Positions 1 to 12,133 are shown, numbered from the stretch's first letter. The stretch is 64,000 nt of DNA from Lantana camara (GCA_037501455.1 CM074859.1:21333001-21397000), one strand, 5' to 3'. Made by a program: numbers and translations. Notes: generated by a model from the letters alone, not told the origin.

Positions 1-1594
1 TATTTATGGTACACATCTTGTTTATTAAAGGATCTTAATGCCGTTACGATATGCGTTCTACTTTACGTGTATTGTTAGAAGTATCTATGTTTTTGTGATG
101 GTTTTGAAATTATAAATTTAAATGCATTTGTTTTATTATGTCCGGTCAAATATTTAATATTTGCGTCCGTACTTCTTTGTGCGTATTTAAATAATACTGA
201 AATATTTATTTTTGTTACTAATTTAAAGTCAAATGAGAGAAAATGTCTATTTGGTTTCCTATATTGTTTCTCTAAACAATTTTGTGTAACGGTTAGGAAT
301 TTATATAATCTTATATTATACGTAAATATTAAATATGGAAATCTTTTGTGTTTAACAAATTTAAAATCAATATGGAAAAGAGACCTTCAGTTTCCATATT
401 ATTTATTCAAAAATATGTTGTTTAATGGTCGAGAAATTTAGATAATCTCAAATATTGTACATTAATAATAGAGAAAAACTTTAGTTTTATCACTCATTTA
501 GATAATATAATCATATATTATTTCTTTAAACAAGTTGTAAGGCTTTTCTCATGTTATTTATTTGAGTAATATTGTTGCTAATGGTTGAGGAATTTACATA
601 ATCTTATATTGTATTCAAATACGACAAAACCCTTTTTTTGTCTTTCTAAATTTGTACTCACTTAATTTAAATGAAAAATTAGACGTTTAATTTGTTTGCT
701 ATTATCATCTCTTTAAGCAATGTGGCCAACTAATTAATTCACGAATATTTTTAAAAATATTATTCTGTCGGGTTATGTCATTGTGTTCGTATCACCGTAT
801 TCACATCCGTCCATCTTATACGCTAAATATTGTTTGATAAATTGACATAATATTATATTAATGTTTAAGAAGACAAAAGACATTAATTTGTTGGTTTTAT
901 CATTTATGTAAGGGGAGGTTGTTGTATTTGAGTATTTATGTCTATTTTCGAATTCAAAAATAAGATTTAAGAAGAAAGTGGATTTTAATTATTTTCTTTC
1001 TAAAAGTTTCTCGTAAGTTTCATTTTCTAATTTTTTTTTAACTTTTTTTAATACCATACGTTTTACAGCAACAAACACTAAACTAAACATATACGTTTTA
1101 AGGCACTTTGTGACGGAATTCGTCACTAAATATATATTGGCGACAAAACTCATTATACCAATGACGAATTTAGTAGATTCAATTGGTATATAATATAACC
1201 CGTCCCTTTTTTTTTTCCTTTTAATTAAGCCATCTGTTTGTCTCTGTCTCTATATTTTTCTAGCAATTATCGCATTCACTTCATTTATTTTCGCAGATTG
1301 ATTTTAAATTTTAAACTTTTGTTTATCATTAATTAATTGAATTGGGATAATTTATCGGGTTTTTATTGAATTTTCATTTGGAAATTATGATTTTGAGCAT
1401 ATAGTAACACCCCGTAGTTGAAAATTTCAAGACCCGCTTACAACCCTATTAATAAGTAGCAAGAATTCAAAATTATCATACTTCATAATAAATTAACACC
1501 ATTTCAAATAAAAATATCCAGATGAAAGATCATGATTAATTACAATGAAAAATAAAAATAAAAATAATATTGTGTGGATAATAAATTGTTGAAA
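1..1594. other. AT-rich intergenic DNA with degenerate repeats
   Basis: No coding region is visible. A loosely conserved segment (core like GAATTTATATAATCTTATAT) recurs near 290-330, 424-460, 580-620 and, weakly, 825-870. The spacing of about 135-250 bp suggests an eroded tandem or dispersed repeat. A near-palindrome (GTGACGGAATTCGTCAC) lies near 1109. The last few hundred bases are the downstream flank of the kinase-PP2C gene that ends at 1595. Confidence 0.5.
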
Positions 1595-4500
1595 CTAGTA
1601 TATCCTCTCCGCTGTAGAAACTGGACGCAGGAATACCACAATGACTGTTATATTATCTTTACTTCCTCGTGCAGCAGCTTCGGTCGCCAGTCGCTTCGAA
1701 CACATTCCGGCTTCTTTTACGGTGTCTTTGATTATGCTTACGACGTCCTCATTGCTCACAACGTCCCACAACCCATCACTCGCCATTACCTGTAAATTAC
1801 ACCGCAGACTGTTGCATTATCTCTAATTACAGCAACACCCCCTATTGTTTTGTTAAATTACACCTACACCCCGTGAGGTTTAGATGCATTTCGCAGATAC
1901 CACCTTAATTGTTAAGCTATAAGTGGTCAATGATGATGTCATTAATTCATCGCTATATATCATTTTTGTTCTTATTTTGTTAAATAAAAGAGAAATGGGG
2001 ACAATGACTTACTATGTATTCATCTTCCTCTGATAGTAAAGTTTCAGTTATCTCAGGTTCTGCAGTTACATAAGGCTTTAGATCATCATCTCCGATGGAC
2101 CGTGTAACCTGTCAAGACAATATGAATCAGAACAAATTTAAGATGAAAAATCATAAATTCGCAGAGGTTTAGTCCCTCAGGTATTGTTCTTGACACTGGG
2201 TCGCGGATAACGGAGATTGCAATATTACAGTAGCACTCAAAAGGGATGTTTTTGCACCAAACATGAGATCTTAGGGGTCATATCGTAATTGCTAATACCC
2301 CGTTAACGTTTTGTTAATACACCAAAACCGCAGCGGTAGTAAATGTAATTCACCCTTATTATTAACCTGTAGAGCAGCAGGACCAATCCTCCATGTGTCG
2401 ACTTGCCATTTGGCTTCCCCACCTGCACTTACGACGCGTTCTCTCTCCTCCGGGCAACTCGCCACATGATCCTACTATATTGAGATTGTTAAGTTGGTAA
2501 AAGTGCAATTAATTAGAGAAAGACGGATATTAAAACATTTATTATTATCGTCTCTCACCCTGCTTAAAGCAAAAGGCTTCCCAGCTCGGCATAGAATGGT
2601 TCTGCAATCGCCAGCATTGGCAACAAATAACTTGTTTTTAACAATTAAAGCTGTAATTGCAGTACAACCAGGGTGGTAGTCCTTTTGAATGACTCCCTTG
2701 GATTTCCGACGAGAATCTAATTCATTCCTAAATGCAACATCAGTCTTAACAAATGCTTCAACGAGTGCTTGAGATGGACTGCATACAGAAATTGATTAAA
2801 TCAGTATTCAGTTATTCAGTTTTAAGTGAATTTATTTTTCAGAACTTAATGCGGTAATAGGTTTACTTTAACCTGCTCGTTGAAACCAGAGTTTGCAGAA
2901 ATCCAGGTAGAGCCCCGGCTGAAAACTCAGCAGCTGCAGCACCTGCACATGATATGAGAATTCATAATTTGTCTTCAATCTTCATAATGAATGATGTTAT
3001 AGCTTAAATGGTGAGTAAAAGGAGAGAAAAAAAAGGAGAAACTTGGATAACATGTTCACAAATCACAACTCGTTTTTAGTCTAATCCATCACTCGGTTCA
3101 CTTCTTTTCACCAATTTTCACCATGTTTTCTCAATATATGAGAATCATTTTCCTCCTCATTTTTCTTAAGCACGATGCGAGTTGACGATTTTGGTTTCTT
3201 TTTCTTGCCCGTAGTATTTTCTCTCCTTAGTTTTAACATTTTACGTAAGTTGCCTTGCAATAATATACCACAGTAAAAACAAATATTTCTGTCTCCACAT
3301 ACCTCGATGACCATCAAAGATCCCGAAAAAATGGATATCACTTTCATTGCAAAAATGAGGCAACATAAAATGTGTGTCCTCCATTGCTTCCCTTCTACCA
3401 CAAGTCGAGAACGAACCCCAAGATAGAACAGGACTATAAACCGTACTATCATTTGAAGCAATCCATGTGGACCCCACATTATCGGAGGAAAGATAATCTT
3501 GACCCTGGTTAAACCAATTAATGGGCTCTTGATAAATTCTAGTATTAGGTGATATAACGGAGTCTAATGAGACACCTTCCATTTCATTTCCATATTCTCC
3601 ATGTTCTAGCATGACATCGAGTTCTGAAACTATGTCATTAAAAGAAGGTCTCTTTTGAGGATCTGAGTCCCAGCATTTTTGTATTAGGGAGACCAAACTG
3701 GTTGACTCAGGACCAGCAAGAACGGGCCGTAATCCTTCAGACACCACAGCTGCTGTCAGCTTCTGTTCGGTATAGTTCATTTCCAAGACTGTATGGGCCT
3801 GTTATACATAATAATAATAATTAATATTATTACTAAAAAAAAAAAGAATAGAACACAGGAAGAACTGGTAACCTCTGCCTCAGCACGGAGATCAGTATAT
3901 GGGACCACACCAGTAAGAAGCTCACTGCATATGTTGAAAAATCAAGGTATAGTTACATAGAGTTTTAACCTAATCACACAAACTTTCCCTGAGGTCTGAA
4001 AATTTCAAATATTCCCCCTATCAACGAATTCAGATTACATCTGGATTGATGAATTTTGAAGAAGTTATTTCTAACTTATTAAAAATCTTGATGAGGGAAG
4101 TTTTAATAATTTCTCAAACCTCAGGGTATGTAAGTGTAATAATCTCAAAAATCAAGGAAAACTCGAGAGTCAAATATATAACTTCGATGAAATTCAATGA
4201 ACAATAAAAGATTTTTCACTACATGATTATTTAATTCTAGTTATACCAATTTAAAGCTAGTCCTTACTTGACAGTCACTCCAAAGCTGTAGACATCGGAT
4301 TTTTCGGTGTGGATCTCTTTTCTCAGTACTTCAGGTGCCATGTAAATCAGTGTGCCGACCATATTTTTTTTATGAAAACCACCTGTTGGTTTGCCTGACG
4401 ATTTCCAATTTTGAACAGAAACTTGTTTGAGATCTTTCTTGTATTCTGCCAAACCAAAATCTGCTATATGCGGACGAAGATTCCCATTAAGCTGCATCAT

Positions 4501-5983
4501 ATAATCAGGTTATAACAGTACAAGGCATTAAAGATAAAAATTGAAGGGCCAAAGATAGTATAATTATTGAAGAATTACAAGAATATTTGCTGGTTTCACA
4601 TCCCTATGTACAATCCCAAGGTTATGCAGATATTGCAGAGCTTTTGCTGCAAACAGAAAGCATGAAAGATTTAAATATGGCAATTTTCTTTGAGAGCATG
4701 ACGATAAAACATTATACCCCATGTATAATTGCATAATATGTGATAATAAGACTAATGTTGATCAAAAAAGAATTTCTCCGAAATTACATAACCTTAAGCA
4801 TAATACTGGTTCTATAACTTCAGATACCATGTTTTCAGTACTTCGTCGATTCTTCTCTCTTATTTGTTTTTTCTATTATCAGTTTACGATACGTAAAGAT
4901 GTATGTGAACGACAAATTATGATGTGACATAAAGTAATTTCAACTCAAACATGTGTGCAAACTACTATCTATCAATAATTCAATCTCCACAAAAGTAGAA
5001 TATACTCTACATTTTGCAACAGACGTTAGATAAACTTAATTAAACATACTTATTATCTGTAATATACATCATAATTGGTTACATGAATAAGTGTATATTT
5101 GGTTATCTTGTCCGATTCATAATCATGAACTTCGCCACGTGGAGGAAGAATTATGAATCCTCACAACATGGTAAAACACAAGAAGTTCGATTCTTAAATC
5201 ATGCCATAAATGTACCTAATTGAGCAGTGATTTCAGTAGCTTGCCCAAGGGTGGGGCTCCATTCTTCCACATGAAGTTTCTGCGCAAGGTTTCCCGCCTC
5301 ATAGAATTCAAAGAAAAACATGTAATTTGGCGGTTTCGCATGCGCTGCCAATAGCTTTGATATTCCTGGGTGATCCAACTTGCTTCAAAGACAGAAAGAG
5401 ATCATTCAGAACAAGCTACAAAGCTAAAAACTAGTTGAAACGAACATGACAAACAAAACTAATGAAAGAAATTCAACATAAACGGTTCTAGAATCATGGC
5501 CAACCAAATTCCCATTGCATTTCAATTTTCAAACAACAGGAATGAATATCAAATGATGGACAATTCTTTACTAATCACTAATCAGTAGAAAAAGCTATAG
5601 CATTACTCCATTCATTTCCCCTTTATACACTTAAAAAAGGTAATTCTGGATACATGCGAAAATTAAACAACCTGAGCAACTGCAATTCTTTATGGAACTT
5701 ATCGATGTCATCGGAAGTAGATAAAACTGGTTTCTTGACGGCCACTTTCTCACCATCGAGAATGGCTTCATATACCACACTCTCTGCACCTGCAACACAC
5801 AACTTCGAAGGAAACCCAATTCAAATACGGAAAATTGAAGTGCAAACAGAGTTCGATTAGTGGCTTACCTCTGGCGATTGGGGAAGAAAGGGAATACGAA
5901 GAAGGGCGGAGATGGAGAGGTATTGTTTGGCTGCGGCAACAACCCCGAATGCAAGTGTTCGGCTCCACAATCTCCAAAACCAT
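1595..5983 (-). CDS. Protein kinase + PP2C-like phosphatase fusion protein (At2g40860 type), 12 exons, 641 aa
   Basis: Exons on the minus strand, each with a GT..AG junction: 5983-5869, 5789-5672, 5382-5216, 4646-4579, 4491-4268, 3924-3873, 3798-3303, 2942-2873, 2778-2559, 2471-2367, 2108-2013, 1789-1595. They sum to 1926 nt with consistent phase and no internal stop. Residues about 35-270 form a Ser/Thr kinase domain: VAVKK lysine, HRDVKPANIL catalytic loop, DFG, and GTLIYMAPEVL. Residues about 365-640 form a PP2C domain: REAMED, FGIFDGHRG, NAGDCRTILCRAG, ASDGLWDVV and GSKDN, which keep the acidic metal-binding positions. The usual DGHGG reads DGHRG here. The length is close to the Arabidopsis homologue. 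No signal peptide or membrane segment is seen, so it is probably soluble. The start at 5983 gives the conserved N-terminus. The family role is poorly defined; opposing kinase and phosphatase activities in one chain suggest signalling. The exon model is mine and untested by transcripts. Confidence 0.93.
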
Positions 5984-6377
5984 TTTTCTCGATTTTCTGA
6001 ACCTGGATGCTGATGGGCAGTCTCAGATTGCAAACACTTGGATGAATTTGCAGAAGGGATTGAGAATCTCTGATTTTGGGCTCGCAAGAATCCTCTCTAA
6101 ATCATGCCAACCCAAACGCGCCCTTGTTAGGTGGTAATTAGGATGTTGGTTTATTGAAGAACACAATTTTCGTATCATTCTTTTTATTTTAATTCAGGAT
6201 CTTTGGTTAGTATATTCAATATTGTAGTGATAAATTACAAATTATTAAATTTTAACTTATAGTTAAAAATATTTTTATCAATATCATTGCTTGAGAGAAT
6301 TATAAGTAGCCGCTAGGAGCTATGCTAACTTAATTTAAAAGTTTCGTATTTAACGTTTTAAGAATGTATATTTTTAA
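5984..6377. other. 5' flank of the kinase-PP2C gene
   Basis: This holds the presumed 5' UTR and proximal promoter of the minus-strand gene starting at 5983. I see no clear TATA box at a fixed distance. Beyond about 6150 the DNA becomes AT-rich. The Mutator-type MITE target duplication lies at 6369-6377. Confidence 0.4.
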
Positions 6378-6608
6378 GGGAGAATTATATCTGATTACCC
6401 TGTATTTAGGCCTAATTACAATATAATTCATTATTATAGAAAAATTATATTTTAGCCCCTATAAATCTTATTTGGTTTGAGGTCCCTTAACAAAATTTAT
6501 AAAAATACACTTATGCCCCTGACGGTTTTATGAGTGTTACGTTAAATTAAATATATGACCAAAATTACAAAATCATCCCTAAAGTTTACAAAAATAACAA
6601 AACGATCC

Positions 6609-7251
6609 TGATAACGCCGGAAATTGGTCGCCTTTGAAAGTGTGTAGTCGGCTTCGAATCTCCGACGAATCAATTAAATGTGGGTTCTTTTACCAAATCT
6701 GATTGTTTGGATTGAAGGGAGTTGAGCTGAAATTTCGGCAGAGTTTCGGTATGTAATTTTGTGTGTCCCTGACTCTGGTGAAAAAAGTGATATTTATATT
6801 CATGGTTTGAATTGGTCCGAGTTCGATTTGATTTAGTGGGCGCGAGAATCGCTGACCACGTACTTAGGTCGTGGGGTGGTTGGCGAGTGGGGATAACCGT
6901 CGACGCTGGGCTCGTGCTAAGCGCTCAAGAGCGAGCGCTTACACGCCGAGCACTTACAAGTCGAGCTCTTCCCTTAGCCAATTTTAAGGGGTTATGCTTA
7001 GTACTTACGAGCTGGGCCCTCGACAGAACGAGGACTTCCCTTAGTCAATTTTAGGAGTTATGTCAAGCACCTATGAGCTGGGCACTTGGTAGAACGAGAG
7101 CTTGCCTTAGCCAATTTTAAGGGATATACTAAGCACTTACGAGGTGAGCACTTGGTATGACGAGCCCTTGCCTTAGTCAATTTTAGGAATACGAGGATCA
7201 TGGATAGTCTAAAATACGAGGAGGTTACTTAGTCATTTTTCGGTACAATCA
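6609..7251 (-). repeat. 3' LTR of the 6.6-12.8 kb element
   Basis: 643 bp, starting TG and ending CA. It has a 14-bp segment (between AGCGCT direct repeats near 6920) that the other LTR lacks. Inside are four starts of a 66-67 bp tandem unit beginning CCTTAGYCAATTTTA, near 6972, 7039, 7105 and 7171. Confidence 0.95.
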
Positions 7252-7269
7252 TTTGCCCCCCCGCTCCTC
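7252..7269 (-). other. Polypurine tract of the 6.6-12.8 kb element
   Basis: Read on minus, the sequence next to the LTR is GAGGAGCGGGGGGGCAAA followed directly by the LTR's TGATTG. This is the expected plus-strand priming site of an LTR retrotransposon. Confidence 0.8.
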
Positions 7270-7776
7270 GAGTACGAGGCGTGCGAGGTGCTCGTGGAGC
7301 GAGAATGTCGAGTCCTAAAATTTTGGAATTTTCGAACACTTTTCGCGTCGTTTGTTACAGTATTACTCCGTATTTTAGGGTTTTGACTTTTCAAAAAATA
7401 TTTCCACGGTGAACTGAATTCATTTTTACCACGAGTGTTGAGTGCTCGGATCCATTTGAGCAGAACGAGGGGCTGCTCAGATTTTCCATAGCATTGAGAT
7501 AATCTCTGAGCTCTATCCCTGAGTTATTTTCCTTGAATTACTTGGATTGGGTTTCTGTATGTCGAGATGTTTTCCATACCACAATCCTTATTCGTCGGGT
7601 TGGAATAGTAAAGTTGATATGAGTTGCGAGCAGGGTGCTCGGATTGAGTGGGTTGTTGAGAGCTCGGGTGTTGGTAACGAGGCCATCGAGGAAGTAGTAT
7701 AATTTAATATCTTAGGTTTATGTTCGTCCTGTATAGCTATGTCGAACACTCATACCTGGCTTATTTTTAGAATCTT
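7270..7776. other. Non-coding interior of the 6.6-12.8 kb element
   Basis: This lies between the polypurine tract and the remains of the antisense extra gene. It is moderately GC-rich with scattered GAGTGCTCG-like words. I see no intact reading frame. By analogy with the 33-46 kb element it may derive from the upstream and N-terminal part of that extra gene. Confidence 0.4.
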
Positions 7777-8984
7777 ATGACGGGAATCGAGCACTTTTCT
7801 CGTCTTGCCTCCCTCTATAAGAATAGAAAAAACGAGCATAGACATTTGTATGGGCAAGCTACCTCCAATCTCCAGTTACGCACTAAGTCCTTTGAAAACT
7901 TTTAAGGCAAGTTCGAGAAGGCGAACGAAAGAGTCCAGATGAAGGAAAATCATATTCTAGCTCAATCGACCTTTGCATTCAGGAACTATGTGATGGCTCA
8001 AGCACTTCAAGGCAAGATGTCAGCTCTTGCGAAGAGAGTCGAGAAGATGGAAGAGAATCATCCAGTGACATTCGCTGATTGGTTTCGTTTAAGAGAAGAT
8101 TCAACGAGAGCGAGAAGGCACGCTCCGAACTTAGCGCGAAGCTTGAGGAAGGTGAAAAGATGCGTTCTGAGCTGAGCGCAAGGCTTAAGTAGAGCGAGAT
8201 GGTGCGCCTTGAGCCGAATGCGAAGCTTGAGGAGTTCGAGGTCGCATCCACTGTTCAGACTTGTACGGACATGGTCGAGGGCTAGCGCTTCATGAGGAGT
8301 CCATTGTTTGATGTTGTTTGTGCTCTTAACAATATCATTGGATTCCAGGCCGTATTTGAGCATGCGTATAACCAGCTCAACTACTTGGGTGTCATTCGTG
8401 AAGGTGCAGAGGTTGATGCGATTGATCTTGAAAAGGATGATAAATGAGGCCGGTACTTGGTTGTATGGGCCAGGTTCGGCCTTACAGGGTGTTAATGCTA
8501 ATGAGCTCGGATTTGCCATTGATGAGATCAGAGCCGTAGTCGTTGAGAGGGGTGTCACTCGACCAAGGATGATGGCGTTCCAATCGAATGTGAAGTTGAG
8601 GATGAGCGAGAGTTGGTCATAACTCGAGGCGAGCATGGCGATGGGGGTGCTATGATCGGGGCGATCGAAGATGAAGCTCAGGGTGAGCGAGAGTTGGTCG
8701 CAGCTTGGCGCGAGTGTGATAACGAGGTTGTCGTGGCCGAGGTGACCGAAGGCGTTGCTCAGGATGAGCGAGAGTTGGTCGCGGCTCGGGACGAGCGTGG
8801 CGACGAGGGTGCCGTGGTCGGGACGACCGAAGGTGTTGCTCAAGAGGAGCGAGAGTTGGTCGCGGCTCGGGACGAGCGTGGCGACGAGGATGTCATGGTC
8901 AAGGCGACCAAAGGCGTTGAGGCGTGCAAAATCGGTCAGCACATTGTTGACAACGAGCTCCTTGGTGATGTGAAAATTGACTAA
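7777..8984 (+). pseudogene. Remnant of an antisense additional ORF (coiled-coil part)
   Basis: On plus, opposite to gag, one frame from 7777 gives a lysine- and glutamate-rich, coiled-coil-like stretch (SLYKNRKNEHRHLYGQAT, then a stop, then KANERVQMKENHILAQ). It shifts frame near 8090 and continues as repeats of LSAKLEEGEKMRSEL type. After 8600 it becomes a 27-residue tandem repeat ending at a stop at 8984. The element at 33486-46066 has a full-length gene in the same place and orientation whose C-terminal half is also coiled coil. The domain-bearing N-terminal half is missing here. Stops and shifts mark it as decayed. Function unknown. Confidence 0.55.
8601..8924 (+). repeat. Four tandem 81-bp (27-codon) repeats
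   Basis: Units start at about 8601, 8682, 8763 and 8844, each opening GATGAGCGAGAGTTGGTC or a close variant. The 81-bp period keeps the reading frame and encodes copies like DERELVAARDERGDEGAVVG. The last two copies are nearly identical. The array lies at the 3' end of the antisense ORF remnant. Confidence 0.9.
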
Positions 8985-9289
8985 GGGTTGTGTTTCAACT
9001 CCATGTATTGTGTGTAGTGCTCGAACCTTCTGAGTGCAGTGCACGAACTTCGAGTGTTTGAACTTTGGAACAAAATTTTGTGTTTAGTTTTTTGTATCGA
9101 AGGGGCTTGGCTCCCCCCCTCGAGTAGGCTTCTTGAGCCGAGGTCATGTTGTAAGAAAAATTTGCTAAGTGTTCAAATACGAGATAAAACGACCAAAGTT
9201 GCGAGGTCTTCGCTTTTCATTGAATCAAACTGAACTTACGCATAAAATTTTCCCAAACTGATTGCTTTTCGAGGCCTAGGCCGAGGCTG
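8985..9289. other. Junction between the extra ORF and gag-protease
   Basis: About 300 bp separate the end of the plus-strand ORF from the end of the minus-strand gag-protease frame. A complete Tat element would have reverse transcriptase, RNase H and integrase in this interval (more than 4 kb in the 33-46 kb element). Nothing recognisable from pol remains. Confidence 0.6.
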
Positions 9290-12133
9290 CTAAGTGGATA
9301 TGACTGCCTTTTCGTTCAAGAGGTCAATCAGCATGACTTGCTCTTTCTCCTTGGACTGAGCTCTAGCCTTAGTTGTTTTCAAACTATCACCAGGGATGAG
9401 CTCGAATCCTTTGATATCTCCGGTTGACTTCAACTTTGTTTCCTTGGGCTCATTTTGCCGAACTGCCAACTTGTGTTTATTCGAATGAGAGATTCTCCCC
9501 ATATCGGGCATCTTGTCGTCATCCTCATGAACAACTTCTGATGGCTTTGGAGTTCCATGAATTAGCTTAGGTTTCACAATCGAGAGCATGTAACACTCCC
9601 AGGCCTCTTTCAGCTGGCAATTTATTTCTCCAATTCCGTTGGGAGTTGGAAACTTCATCTTGCGGTGGAACGCTGAATGAATGGCTTTAAACTTTGCCAG
9701 AGCGGGTCTCCCAAGGATCACGTTGTATGGGAGGTTAACCTCGACCACCGTATAAATCAATGGGACCGTGGCTCTTCTTAGGGCGCAGCCTAAGGAGCTC
9801 GCCAATCTTACTTGGCCGAGCGGGTATAGTTCTGATCCGCCGAAGCCGAGGAGAGGGGTCTCTACGGCATCCAGTGCAACATCATTCCCACATAACTTCT
9901 TGAAGGTGGAGAGTGGCAAGACGTTCACCGAGCTGCCGCTATCTACCAATACCCTTTTGACTTGGGTGTTGTAGATGTCGACATTGATTACCATTGGACA
10001 ATCCGGGCACTCACCGTCCTCGTCAACCACGACATTATCAAAATCTCGATCGGTAAAACCCAGGACCTCGCCTTTCTCAACATGGAAGATGTATTGAGCT
10101 GAAGTGTTAGGCTCTTGGCTAAATCGGCGGCCTGTTTTCTTTCGCGAGGTCTTGGTATCACCATTTGTTGCTCCTCCGACAGTCATATTAACCACTCCTC
10201 GAGTGGGCATGTTATCATTAGGTGTCTGCTTAGTGCCCTTAGCTACTCGTCGATCGCGTCGCGGACTGCGTGAGCGCGAGCGCGAGCGAGACCGACGAGG
10301 GCTGCGTGAGCGAGAGCGAGAGCGAGCTCTGTCTCCTCGCTTTCTATGATTTTGATCCATGGACTTAACAAATTCTGATAGTTTGCCACCAGCTACGAGG
10401 CGTTGGATCTCCTTCTCCAAGCTGATGCACTCATCTGTGTCATGTCCGTTCTGTTGGTGAAATGCACAGTACTTGTTGGAGCGAGAGTTCTTCTCGCTTT
10501 GGGGCATTGGACGAGGCTTCTGGAACATTTTCGAACCAACAATGTTCAGAATCTCAGAGTTGCGTTTGGTGAGTTCAACTCGTGGCCCCCCGGGGAGGGG
10601 TCCTGCTCGTCGTTCTCTACACTCCTCCCTATTTGAGCTTCTTGATAGTCTATCCTGGACACGCGCTCGTTTCATGCGGGCCATGTCTTCCTGCTCCATG
10701 TACTCACTTGCTATCCTCCGGAGATGGACCATATCCTTGGGTCTTTGACGAGCAATAGCATCTCCACACTCCGCACTGATCTTGGAGTCATTCAGCCCTT
10801 GGTAAACCGCTTGCCTTAGGAAATCGCCGGATGGACTCTCAACCTTGGTTAGTTCAGCACCAAAACGAGCGAAGAATTCTCGTAAAGTTTCATTGGGACC
10901 TTGCTCAACGTTCCAGAGGTATGTAGTGGGCAACTTGGTTTCCTTCAAGGGGCTGAAATGGTTATCAAATTGCTCGTACTAGTGATCAAGGCTCCGAATC
11001 GAGCCCGGGGGAAGTCGCTTGAACCAATCATAAGCAGTTCCCGAGAGCGAAGTAACGAAGATCTTGCACCAGAAATCCAATGGATGCTCGTACAAATGCA
11101 TGCGGTGGTCGAAGGCTGTTAAGTGCTCCTCAGGATCGCTCGTACCATCATAGCGAGGAACGTTGGTGGGAACCTTTGAATCTCCTGCTCGCGCCATCAA
11201 TATCTCCTCGCAAAGTGGTGAGGCTCGCTCAACCCTCGATCTTTGGGGTCGCCTATTTCTCCGGCGCGGGGAGAGTTCGATGGGCCTCTCCCGATCACCT
11301 CGGACAGGACGACACTGGGGCTTGTCGACCACCTCCTTGTCTCGGTGCCGCGCCGATCGGTGACGAACTTCATCATCCCGACCTCTTGCATCTCGGTGAT
11401 GAACTTCATCTTGGTCACCAACCTGAGACCCTTCTACGATCCTGCTCAGGGTAGCACGCAAGTTCTGGTTCTCCTTTTCCAACTGAGTGAGGCGATCATT
11501 CTCTTTCTCCCCTGCTCGAGTTTTAGAACGTTGAGCGGGGTTGAGGGAATCCGGTTCCTCCTCATCTTCCACCATGGTCTGTTTCCCATCGCGCCGCACA
11601 AACGGGACTTGGTCATCGTCATCCGGAGGTGGGATAGGGTCTCGTACTCGGCTCGGTCCCGCTACTTTTGGATTTGCCTCGGTACGAACGGGCGGGGGAT
11701 CTGTTCGAACTGGCAATTCCCCTTGTAGCGGCCGGTTAGCCGTGCGCTCTGCTCTGCTCGTCACGATGGTAGTGCGAGGTAGAGCAATGGTGGCCTGGAC
11801 TCCTCCAATCTGGGCTTGCGTTCCACCCTAGGGCCCCCAGAGTTGGTTGAACAACAACGGGTTTAGTAGCAATGGATTTAAACCTTCCGGAATGCCAAGT
11901 GAATTCTGGCCTATTCCGGTACCAAGAGCTTGCAGGGGTTGCACGGGCAGGCTGAAACCCACGGTGGCTCTGGTGCGGTTTCTCTTATGCGGGAACGCCG
12001 GCGGCAGGCGGCGCAACACGTCGATGTTCACCTGACTCACGTTGACGTTCGCTTGACTTACTCGGGTTGGGGATAGTCGCGGCGGCAAGCTGGAACTTCG
12101 CTCACCACGGCTAACGTTGTCAGCATCGACCAT
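9290..12133 (-). pseudogene. gag-pro: gag-protease polyprotein of the 6.6-12.8 kb element, with two in-frame amber stops
   Basis: One frame runs from the ATG at 12133 to 9290 and is broken only by TAG codons near 11828 and 10979. In order: a proline-rich N-terminus; the retrotransposon gag domain (about 11150-10650, with YDGTSDPEEHLTAF and EGPNETLREFFARF-like motifs); a zinc-knuckle-like motif CAFHQQNGHDTDEC; an arginine/serine-rich tract (10240-10350); and an aspartic protease with VLVDSGSSVNVLP and the later ILGRPAL strand (about 9980-9720). Gag would form the particle and the protease would cut the polyprotein. Both stops fit CAG to TAG changes. The frame ends just after the protease, where pol should begin. 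Confidence 0.9.

Noticed and set aside
5835..6137. Plus-strand ORF containing ISDFGLARIL, like a kinase DFG motif
   Set aside because: It overlaps exon 1 and the 5' UTR of the minus-strand kinase-PP2C gene, lacks any other kinase motif and looks like chance.
8058..9044. Long minus-strand ORF (328 codons) in the 6.6-12.8 kb element
   Set aside because: It is the mirror of the plus-strand 81-bp repeats and coiled-coil remnant; it matches no family and its openness follows from codon bias of the opposite strand.
11080..11831. Several plus-strand ORFs of 60-160 codons
   Set aside because: They are antisense shadows of the GC-richer gag frame.
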